Below are positions 6,928-13,031 of a stretch of 16,003 nt of DNA, one piece after another. The position numbers were made by a program, and so were the translations under genes. This stretch comes from SYIM01 sp039800205 (GTDB taxonomy: Bacteria > Pseudomonadota > Gammaproteobacteria > Burkholderiales > Burkholderiaceae_E): NCBI GenBank assembly GCA_039800205.1, contig JBDLRB010000179.1:1-16003 (forward strand). The letters are read 5' to 3'. The first letter of the stretch is position 1; every line of letters begins with the position of its first letter. The notes under the pieces are model-generated. The model searched no databases. It saw nothing but the letters and a program-made list of their open reading frames with translations, and was not told the origin of the DNA.

Positions 6928-8151
6928 TCACCCGCCCAGCGCCCGAGCGCTCAGCAAGCGTTTCAGGAGGCTTGAGCGCGCAACAACATCCCAGCCCAGA
7001 TCACGGGCCCACTGAATGGGCCGATCCAGGGGTGACCACGCGGCCAGCGTGTCTGGATCGAAGATCTTCTGCAAGCCGTCCGTCAAGGTCTGCATGGTCA
7101 GCACGGGTTCGGCCCGAGACCGCTCATAGCGTCGCAGCGTCAGGCGCTCGCCGGGATCCTCCGCGCCGCGCAGCGCGCCCAGCAGATCGAACAGATCGCC
7201 AAAGCCGAGGTTCATGCCCTGCCCGGCAAGCGGGTGCACGCCGTGCGCCGCATCGCCCACCAACGCGACCCGTGGACCGATCAAGGCAGCCATACGCCCG
7301 ATCCTCAGGGGATAGCTGTCCACGCGGGAGATCAGCGCCATCGCACCGGCCACGCGATCGCTCATGGCCTCGACCCGCTCGGCCAGCGCCTGGGGTGAGG
7401 CGTTGCACAATTGCTCAGCAAGCGCCAGAGGTGCCGACCAGACGATGCTGAAACGCCCCCCGGACCCAGCCCCCGCAGGCAACGGCAGCAAGGCAAGGAC
7501 ACCGTGGCTGCCGAACCACTGCCAGGCGATGCCGCGATGCGGACGCGTACAGTCAAAGTTCGCCACGACGGCACGCTGCGGATAGTCGCGCCAGTCGGCG
7601 GCGATGCCCGCGCGCTCCCGAACGGCCGATTGGGCACCGTCCGCGCCGATGACGAGACGCGCCTCGAGCGAGCGGCCATCATCAAGCAGCACGCGGGCAT
7701 AGGCGTCACGCGGACCCGCCGTGAGCGCAGCGAGCGTGCCCTCGACCAGACGCACCGGGGAGAACCCAAGGGCCTGGCTCAGTGCCTGGGACAGCGCGCC
7801 GTTCTCGACGATCCAGGCCAGCGCATCCACACCCGCTGCGTAGGCCGAGAAATCGAGGCTGCGCTCGCGCGTCGCGCCGCTGGGGTGAACACGCATATCG
7901 GTGACTGCCTCCAGGCGCTCGGGTGGTAGTGCCGCCCAGACGCCCAAGGGCTCCAGGACCGATCGACTCCGGGCAGACAAGGCGAACACGCGATTATCCT
8001 GGCCGGGGGACAGGCGCGATTGAGGCGGTTCGGGACCAATCAGCGCGACCGAGCGCCCCTCGCGAGCCAGCGCCAGCGCCGAGGCCATGCCAATGGCCCC
8101 GCGCCCCACCACGGCCACGTCGACCCTCATCGGAATGACTCGTGCGTTCAT
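6928..8151 (-). CDS. UbiH/UbiF/Coq6-type FAD-dependent monooxygenase
   Basis: A 407-residue flavoprotein of the class A aromatic hydroxylases that put hydroxyl groups on the ubiquinone ring. The N-terminal dinucleotide-binding motif is VVGRGAIGMASALALA (14-29), the DG motif is LVIGADGAQSAVRERAGI (166-183), and the GD motif is VALVGDAAHGVHPLAGQGMN (295-314). All three FAD signatures are intact. The last about 80 residues carry the usual UbiH-family tail. Which ring position it acts on (UbiH, UbiI or UbiF role) cannot be told from sequence alone, so no symbol is given. The start could also be Met8; neither has a strong SD. It lies 33 bases downstream of the racemase-like gene and just upstream of dsbC, probably in one transcript. 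Confidence 0.88.
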   Translation of the reverse strand: MNARVIPMRVDVAVVGRGAIGMASALALAREGRSVALIGPEPPQSRLSPGQDNRVFALSARSRSVLEPLGVWAALPPERLEAVTDMRVHPSGATRERSLDFSAYAAGVDALAWIVENGALSQALSQALGFSPVRLVEGTLAALTAGPRDAYARVLLDDGRSLEARLVIGADGAQSAVRERAGIAADWRDYPQRAVVANFDCTRPHRGIAWQWFGSHGVLALLPLPAGAGSGGRFSIVWSAPLALAEQLCNASPQALAERVEAMSDRVAGAMALISRVDSYPLRIGRMAALIGPRVALVGDAAHGVHPLAGQGMNLGFGDLFDLLGALRGAEDPGERLTLRRYERSRAEPVLTMQTLTDGLQKIFDPDTLAAWSPLDRPIQWARDLGWDVVARSSLLKRLLSARALGG

Positions 8152-8184
8152 TGCTGCCGGTGGTTCATCAACAGGGACACGGGT

Positions 8185-8985
8185 TCAAGGGTTCAGACCG
8201 TAGAAGTCAATGACCTGATCGACCCGCTCGCGCGACGGCTGGGCCCCCCAGAACCCATGGCGACTCTGATAGAGGCCCACCGACCGCTTGAGGTCCACCA
8301 GGCTTTCCGCCATCTTCAGCGTGACGGCGATGCCATCGATAATGGGTACCCCTCCGATCCGGGTCACGCCGTTCGCCGCGAGGAGGATATTGAGCGGCAT
8401 TTCTCCGGGAATGATCACATCCGCACCCTGGTCGATCAGCGTCATTGCACTGCGGGTAAAACGCTCGATCAGTTCGCCCGGATCGTTCCATGCGTTCAGC
8501 ACGTCCTGAAATCCGAACCCGACGGGCTTTACACCCGCGCAACGTGAGGCCAGCCCGTAGAGGCCGATCTGCTCCTGGTAGAGCGGCACCATCGGGGCGA
8601 TGAAGATCATCAGCCCAAAGCGCGCACCAAGCATACAGGCCATGTGAAAACTGGCCTCGCCATAGCCGACGACCGGCAGGTCGATCAGGCTTCGGATTTC
8701 GCGAATGAGCGGATTGGGCAGCGTGCACATCGCGTAAGCATCAAAGCCCTCGTCCGCTGCCTGAAGGCCCTGAGTGATCCACTGCATGCCATGCATCGCA
8801 TAAAGCGAAGCATGACCGATATCGGTCCCCGGATAGTTACTCGGGTAGGTGCCTGGCTTGACGCCATGAAGCACGACCTCGGTGTCGGGGCGGACCGCCT
8901 TTCGGATGTGCGCCTCGATTGCCTGCTGGTAAGCGGGCAGATGGTCAAGCACGGTGAAGCTCTGATGCCAGATTTTCATGGCCAT
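8185..8985 (-). CDS. Asp/Glu racemase superfamily protein with altered second active-site cysteine
   Basis: A 266-residue protein of the Asp/Glu/hydantoin racemase fold, of normal length (two alpha/beta lobes related by pseudo-symmetry). The first lobe ends its key strand with FDAYAMCTLPNP (81-92), where Cys87 fits the first catalytic cysteine, followed by LPVVGYGEAS (103-112). In the second lobe the usual Gly-Cys-(Ala/Thr)-Gly motif is replaced by GADVIIPGEMPLN (187-199), so Glu195 sits at the second cysteine. A two-cysteine racemisation mechanism is therefore unlikely; isomerase, decarboxylase or lyase chemistry is more plausible. The start ATG has AGGA about eight bases upstream; a second ATG two codons later (8979) is possible. 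It is 61 bases downstream of an SDR and 33 bases upstream of the ubiH-like gene. The substrate is unknown, probably a small hydroxy- or dicarboxylic acid given its neighbours. Confidence 0.82.
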   Translation of the reverse strand: MAMKIWHQSFTVLDHLPAYQQAIEAHIRKAVRPDTEVVLHGVKPGTYPSNYPGTDIGHASLYAMHGMQWITQGLQAADEGFDAYAMCTLPNPLIREIRSLIDLPVVGYGEASFHMACMLGARFGLMIFIAPMVPLYQEQIGLYGLASRCAGVKPVGFGFQDVLNAWNDPGELIERFTRSAMTLIDQGADVIIPGEMPLNILLAANGVTRIGGVPIIDGIAVTLKMAESLVDLKRSVGLYQSRHGFWGAQPSRERVDQVIDFYGLNP

Positions 8986-9046
8986 GATGATGTCCTGAGA
9001 AACGCTGTGTAAAAACGTGAGCGAGGTCTTGATCGGAGCGCGCGGG

Positions 9047-9820
9047 TTAGTCGCTCAGCATGCCTCCGTTGAGGTCAAGCACCTCGCCAGTGATGAACCC
9101 CGAGGCGCGATCGGCCAGAAACAGAATGGCGTGGCTGACATCATCAACCGTCCCCATCCGGCCCACCGGAATCAATGCACGAAGGTTTTCAGGGAAGGTC
9201 GCGGTCATGCGGGTGGCGATCGGCCCCGGTGCGACCGCGTTGACCGTGATGCCGTAGGCGGCGAGTTCGCGTGCGAGGAACCCGGTCAGGGTGTGCACAC
9301 CGATCTTGGAGACGCCATACGCGATATTGCCCGCCTTCTCCTGCTCCGAGGGGTCGATCCAGGGACGCGCATTCCCCGAATTCTTGCCCACGACTGAACC
9401 CAGATTGACGATGCGTCCAAAACCGAGTCGCCTCATGCCGGGGATCACAGCCTGGCAACAAAGAAAGCTGCCCTTGAGGTTGATGTCGAGCACGCGGTCC
9501 CACTCGGCCTCCTCAAGTGCCTGCGCCGAGCCGAACGAGGTGACGCCTGCGACATTGACCAGCGTATCGATCGGACCGAGGGACGACTCGATCCGTCCAA
9601 CGAGCGCGCGGATCTGGGCCGACTGCGTGACATCGAGCCGGACTGCGCGTCCGGGCGTGTCGTCGGCCTCGGCGGGGTCGACCGTTCCCGTCGTATCCGC
9701 AGCAACGACCCGCGCGCCCGCGGCACGCAGCGCCGCCACCACAGCCGACCCGATCGCGCCCTCCGCGCCGGTGACCAGCGCGAGGCGACGCTCGAATGCC
9801 CCTTTCGGAACCTGACTCAT
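9047..9820 (-). CDS. SDR family NAD(P)-dependent oxidoreductase
   Basis: A classical short-chain dehydrogenase/reductase of 257 residues. It has the cofactor glycine motif TGAEGAIG (17-24), Asp63 in RLDVT for adenine contact, NVAG (89-92), the structural Asn114 in DINLKGSF, and the catalytic triad Ser142 (NLGSVVG), Tyr168 and Lys172 (YGVSK), then NAVAPGPIATRM (194-205) and the usual C-terminal GEVLDLNGGML. It resembles FabG and 3-hydroxyacyl or sugar-acid dehydrogenases. The frame is open further upstream, but ATG at 9820 overlaps the stop of the flavoprotein gene by four bases and has the strong SD AAAGGAGGT nine bases before it, so translation is coupled. With the flavoprotein and the racemase-like gene it probably forms a short catabolic route in which it oxidises or reduces a secondary alcohol or ketone. 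Confidence 0.92.
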   Translation of the reverse strand: MSQVPKGAFERRLALVTGAEGAIGSAVVAALRAAGARVVAADTTGTVDPAEADDTPGRAVRLDVTQSAQIRALVGRIESSLGPIDTLVNVAGVTSFGSAQALEEAEWDRVLDINLKGSFLCCQAVIPGMRRLGFGRIVNLGSVVGKNSGNARPWIDPSEQEKAGNIAYGVSKIGVHTLTGFLARELAAYGITVNAVAPGPIATRMTATFPENLRALIPVGRMGTVDDVSHAILFLADRASGFITGEVLDLNGGMLSD

Positions 9821-11289
9821 GATGGACTGACCTCCTTTGCCCAACCCGCCTTGCGACGGGCGGCCAAGTGACGGCCCGCCTGTCGACCCAACACGATGCC
9901 CTTCAGTACCGACGTGGCGCCGGTGTAGTGGCCGTAGTAGAGGCCCACAATCTCGCCGGCCGCATAGAGCCCATCGATGGGCGCGCCATCGGAATCGAGT
10001 ACCCGGCCGTACGGGTCGGTCTTCAAACCGCCAAAGGTGAACACATTGGCCGACATGATGGGATAGGCGTGAAACGGCGCTTCGGCAATCGGACAGGCCC
10101 AGTTGGATTTCGGCGGCGAAACCCCGGCTGTGCTTCGCCCGTCGAGTTCCAGCGGCCGCCAATCGCCCGCCGGGCACGCGGCGTTGTAATCGGCCACTGT
10201 TTTGAGGAGCGCATTCGTGTCAATGCCAAGGGCCTTGGACAAGGCGTCGAGGGTGTCGGCCACAATGGGGGGTTGATCGGTCCGGATGCCCAGCCGATAG
10301 TTGGGAATCCGGAGGTGGCGTGCATCCAGAATCACCCAGGCGATGCCCCCGGGCTGCTCGTAAATGCGCCGGGTGACCGGCTCGTACACGGCATCCACGG
10401 TGCCCGGTGCCTCATCGGTGAATCGCTGCCCCGCCTGGTTGACCAGGATGCCGTAAGGAAAAATGAATACAGACGGCTCAGCAATGCCTGAGCGCGGATC
10501 GACCGGCTCGGCGTGATAGCTGCCAAAATCGCCGCTCGAAGCGGCGCCCTGGGCGAGCGCCATGGCGATCCCTTCGCCCCGGTTGTAGTAGCCGCCCTTG
10601 CAGATCGGCCGCAGATACACGGCGCGCGGCCCGACGTACCGCGTCATCATCTCGGCACTGCCCTGAAAGCCCCCGCAGGCGAGCGCAACCGCCCCCTCGA
10701 ACTGGACTCGAGGCCCCCCTTCGGATCGGGCCATCAAACCTGTCACCCGGCCCTCATCGTTAACGCAGAGCGACTGCGCCGTGGTCTCGTAAAACATCCG
10801 AACGCCGAGCTGTTCGGCGCGGGCGGCCAGCAGCTCGACGAGCGCCTGGCCGCCGCCGACCGGCAGCAGGCGGGGCTGCGAGCGGGTCAGAAACTGGGTG
10901 GGCAGAAAATCGAAGCGTGCGCCCAGGCCTTCGAGCCAGCGGATCGATGGACCGGCCTCACGGGCAAAGGACTCAAGAAAGGTCGGATCGGCCAGGCTGA
11001 GCGCACGGACCAGCCCACGTTCGGAGGCATCGGCGCTCCGAGCGACCAGCTCGGGATCGATCGCACCACTTCCATTGCGCGCCAGATGGTCCTCGAAATC
11101 ATCGGTCACCTCATCGTGACTTTTCATCCGGAGATAAGCTTCGGTGTAACGACTCTGACCGCCACGCTCCTCGAGCGGCGCACGCTCGAGCACAGCAACC
11201 CGAGCGCCCCCCTCCGCGGCTGAGACCGCAGTCGCCAGGCCCGCGATCCCACAGCCTGCGACGATCAGGTCATAGCGTTCGGTTTTCAT
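9817..11289 (-). CDS. FAD-dependent dehydrogenase, tricarballylate dehydrogenase/fumarate reductase flavoprotein-like
   Basis: A 490-residue member of the FAD-binding-2 (fumarate reductase/succinate dehydrogenase flavoprotein) family, closest in style to TcuA tricarballylate dehydrogenases. The FAD motif is LIVAGCGIAGLATAVSAAEG (8-27). Other landmarks are LPVGGGQALVELL (142-154), ALACGGFQGS (202-211), YNRGEGIAMA (235-244), HAEPVDPRSG (259-268), and the C-terminal GLYAAGEIVG followed by GATSVLKGIVLGRQAG (440-472). It is expected to add or remove a trans C=C bond next to a carboxylate or ketone, in the cytoplasm. There is no twin-arginine or other export signal. The start ATG has GGGAGA five bases upstream. 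It is the first gene of the minus-strand unit, and its stop overlaps the SDR start. A 3-ketosteroid dehydrogenase role is a less likely alternative. Confidence 0.88.
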   Translation of the reverse strand: MKTERYDLIVAGCGIAGLATAVSAAEGGARVAVLERAPLEERGGQSRYTEAYLRMKSHDEVTDDFEDHLARNGSGAIDPELVARSADASERGLVRALSLADPTFLESFAREAGPSIRWLEGLGARFDFLPTQFLTRSQPRLLPVGGGQALVELLAARAEQLGVRMFYETTAQSLCVNDEGRVTGLMARSEGGPRVQFEGAVALACGGFQGSAEMMTRYVGPRAVYLRPICKGGYYNRGEGIAMALAQGAASSGDFGSYHAEPVDPRSGIAEPSVFIFPYGILVNQAGQRFTDEAPGTVDAVYEPVTRRIYEQPGGIAWVILDARHLRIPNYRLGIRTDQPPIVADTLDALSKALGIDTNALLKTVADYNAACPAGDWRPLELDGRSTAGVSPPKSNWACPIAEAPFHAYPIMSANVFTFGGLKTDPYGRVLDSDGAPIDGLYAAGEIVGLYYGHYTGATSVLKGIVLGRQAGRHLAARRKAGWAKEVSPS

Positions 11290-11347
11290 ATTTGTCTCCC
11301 TGGGGTCCGTTCAGACCGTGCCTCCAGATCATTCATTCAGGGGAATC

Positions 11348-11358
11348 CGGTCAGACCA
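11348..11358 (-). promoter_or_regulatory. Candidate GntR/FadR-type operator upstream of the flavoprotein operon
   Basis: On the minus strand the site reads TGGTCTGACCG, ten of eleven positions of the FadR-like pattern TGGTnnnACCA, and contains the perfect odd palindrome GGTC-T-GACC. It lies 59 bases upstream of the flavoprotein start. A second related block with GGTC and GACC separated by six bases is at 11304-11317, and both share TCAGACC on the plus strand. No regulator gene is in the window, so this rests on the motif alone. Confidence 0.3.
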
Positions 11359-11422
11359 CATGATGATAGTCCAGCGGACGGTTCTGATCGAATGCGCGCC
11401 CAGAACGCAATGGAAACTCTGC

Positions 11423-11428
11423 TACACT
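11423..11428 (+). promoter_or_regulatory. Candidate -10 element of the tRNA-Phe promoter
   Basis: TACACT ends ten bases before the first base of tRNA-Phe, the right distance for transcription to begin a few bases upstream of the mature 5' end. The -35 region at about 11400 is poor. Confidence 0.35.
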
Positions 11429-11438
11429 AATCGGCTGT

Positions 11439-11514
<76 letters not shown>

Positions 11515-11522
11515 CTATTCAG

Positions 11523-11550
11523 CGCCCAACCCTCCTCGGTTGGGCGTTTT
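11523..11550 (+). terminator. Rho-independent terminator of tRNA-Phe
   Basis: CGCCCAACC (11523-11531) pairs perfectly with GGTTGGGCG (11538-11546) across a six-base loop and is followed by TTTT. It starts nine bases after the tRNA CCA end. Confidence 0.88.
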
Positions 11551-11590
11551 CATTTGCGCGAAACCCGCGGCATGCGGGACAGAGGGCCGT

Positions 11591-11704
11591 TCTGCGTGTG
11601 CCACCGCTCCCCCGGCATATGGCCGAACAGGGCGCAGTTCGATTCGGTATTGCTCTCTGTTCTTTCGAAACCTTCGCGAACCGTTACGCGGTAGCACACG
11701 CAGA
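11591..11704. repeat. 17-bp inverted repeat flanking 80 bases
   Basis: TCTGCGTGTGCCACCGC (11591-11607) is the reverse complement of GCGGTAGCACACGCAGA (11688-11704) except for one pair (11602 against 11693). The 80 bases between contain the short palindromes TTTCGAAA and TTCGCGAA. Flanking bases show no clear target-site duplication. It could be a small insertion remnant, a recombinase site or a transcript hairpin. Confidence 0.6.
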
Positions 11705-11743
11705 CCCCTAATCGGATCAACATCTTGTACGTGTGTCGGATGA

Positions 11744-11902
11744 GGCAGTTGGACAGCGGGGTTGGAGGACTGGGGCCGGTACTACGTGTTCGATGCGGCA
11801 GCGGCGTCCGGAGTGCGGCAGTCGATCCTATGGCTGCAACGGGCGCTTGGGGTAGCCGCTGACGGCGTCCTGGGGCCGGTGACGCTAGCGGCCGCCATTT
11901 GA
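11744..11902 (+). pseudogene. GH108-type phage lysozyme remnant (C-terminal peptidoglycan-binding part)
   Basis: A 52-codon open stretch between two stop codons, with no start, whose translation contains YYVFDAAAASGVRQSI, LWLQRALGVAADGVLGP and VTLAAAI. This matches the C-terminal part of GH108 (ZliS/N-acetylmuramidase-like) endolysins, where a phrase of the kind FDxAVNxGxxxAxxxLQRALGVxxDGxxGPxTLAA is characteristic. The N-terminal catalytic domain with its Glu is absent, and a TGA follows immediately. Phage lysis genes of this family are common in betaproteobacterial prophages, so this is probably a prophage relic. The family call is from the motif and was not checked by search. Confidence 0.7.
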
Positions 11903-12437
11903 TCCCGATGCCACCATCTGGCAACACCCTGACGACTACGCGTCGACGCAGCAGTTTGCGCGTGGCCCGCGAGGCCAAGGTCGGCGGGATTTTTATATCG
12001 GGCTGTGCGAGATCCCAAACCATCGTGGTGCCTGGCGCTACTGACACCAGCGGGCTTTGCCAAGCCCAAACCTCACGCCGAGAGACAGACCTGGTACCCG
12101 GTGTTGTCGCCGCATGAGGTGACGCTGCGACGGGATACGGAGTCGATGCAGTTTTCTGCGAAGGGGGGTAGCGCAGGATTTTGTCGAACTGGCGAGGCCG
12201 CGACAGCACCCGCTGGCCAGCCTTGCTGCGCTTTAGCCTACAGGGTTTCTTCACATTCCGCTCGGCCCATTCATGTGGGTCCTTGGCGCACGGAGCTGTC
12301 GCTTGGTGAGAGCGGTGCTCGGTTCGCCGTCGCGGCTGTTTGCGCAAACTTTCGCAATAATTCCTCGCGTTGGCCGGGTTAGCGTCGGGACACGTGGTCG
12401 CAACAATCACTCGTCAATCCGCTACGGGGAGCCCAAC

Positions 12438-13025
12438 ATGTCGCGCTTTATCCTGCGCCAGATCGCGCGTAATCAATCTGCCAAAGACACCGTCGTAGAC
12501 CGTCATGCAAGGATTCAGGCAGAGGGTGGCGTCACCTATCAGCTTCTAGACGCTCGCTCAATGAAGCCTGCCTCGGGCGTGGTGCTCAAGCGCAAAGGTG
12601 ATGCCCTGGTGGTGGAAGCCGATGGCCAAGTCATCGTCGAGGTGGAGCGGTTTTACGGGTCTCAGGCGGGCGCTGTGTTTGAGGCAAGCGAAGGCGGCGG
12701 AACAATTCAGCTTGTCACTGAGGCCACGGCGTTGCCGGAACTGAGCGCGGGTGCAGCACAAAGTGCAGGCGTTGCAGCAGCGACTGTGGGTCAGAGCGGT
12801 GCGCCAGCGCTTGGCGCGTTCGTGCTCGGCGGTCTCGGGCTAGTTGCTTCGTCTGGCAGTACGGCCGCGCCAGTCAATAACACGGTGGTCGCCAGGGTGG
12901 TGGCTGGACCTGTGGTCAAGGACAATGACCTCATTGCCACGATTTACGCGGCCGATGGCACCACGGTGCTGGGCCAGGGTGCCATCAACGAGGATGGCAC
13001 CGTCACCGTGAAGGTAGGCAGCTAG
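12438..13025 (+). CDS. N-terminal fragment of an amber-interrupted type I secreted adhesin
   Basis: 195 residues from ATG at 12438 to TAG at 13023. GGGGAG lies six bases before the ATG. The opening (MSRFILRQIARNQSAKDTVV) and the following LVVEADGQVIVEVERFYGSQ resemble the BapA/LapA-type N-terminal 'prefix' domain of large T1SS adhesins. A glycine-rich hydrophobic stretch (about residues 120-140, APALGAFVLGGLGLVASSG) follows, then the start of an Ig-like domain (TIYAADGTTVLGQGAINEDG) that is cut at Gly-Ser. The next codons in the same frame, Thr-Gly-Val-Val-Ile-Val-Lys-Val, complete the expected 'GSYTGVVIVKV' beta-strand, so the TAG most likely replaces a Tyr codon. The fragment alone has no C-terminal secretion signal and is probably non-functional by itself. 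Confidence 0.75.
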   Translation: MSRFILRQIARNQSAKDTVVDRHARIQAEGGVTYQLLDARSMKPASGVVLKRKGDALVVEADGQVIVEVERFYGSQAGAVFEASEGGGTIQLVTEATALPELSAGAAQSAGVAAATVGQSGAPALGAFVLGGLGLVASSGSTAAPVNNTVVARVVAGPVVKDNDLIATIYAADGTTVLGQGAINEDGTVTVKVGS

Positions 13026-13031
13026 ACCGGT

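Larger units (their letters stand above)
11551..12437. other. Decayed region without an intact gene
   Basis: About 0.9 kb between the tRNA-Phe terminator and the adhesin start. It holds a 17-bp imperfect inverted repeat (11591-11704) and a GH108 lysozyme remnant (11744-11902). After the remnant another frame stays open from 11901 to 12044 and encodes a protein-like stretch (IWQHPDDYASTQQF, then DFYIGLCEIPNHRGAWRY) that I do not recognise. Long frames on both strands here, including 11550-12410 on the minus strand, have compositions typical of shadow frames. The perfect palindrome TTTGCGCAAA lies about 90 bases before the adhesin start, but no convincing -35/-10 pair was found. Confidence 0.6.

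Noticed and set aside
9047..10177. Extended 376-residue form of the SDR
   Set aside because: The extra N-terminus overlaps the flavoprotein gene; ATG at 9820 has a near-perfect SD, the four-base stop/start overlap, and places the glycine motif at the normal distance.
11550..12410. 286-residue minus-strand open frame behind tRNA-Phe
   Set aside because: It covers the GH108 remnant on the opposite strand, is rich in Arg/Pro/Thr/Ser as shadow frames of high-GC DNA are, has no recognisable motif and no convincing SD.
12273..12437. Upstream extension of the adhesin frame
   Set aside because: The ATG at 12438 has GGGGAG six bases before it and begins the domain expected at the N-terminus; the upstream part has no protein-like character.
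12340..12437. Promoter for the adhesin near the TTTGCGCAAA palindrome
   Set aside because: The AT-rich CAATAATT is only about ten bases from the possible -35, which does not fit a sigma-70 promoter.
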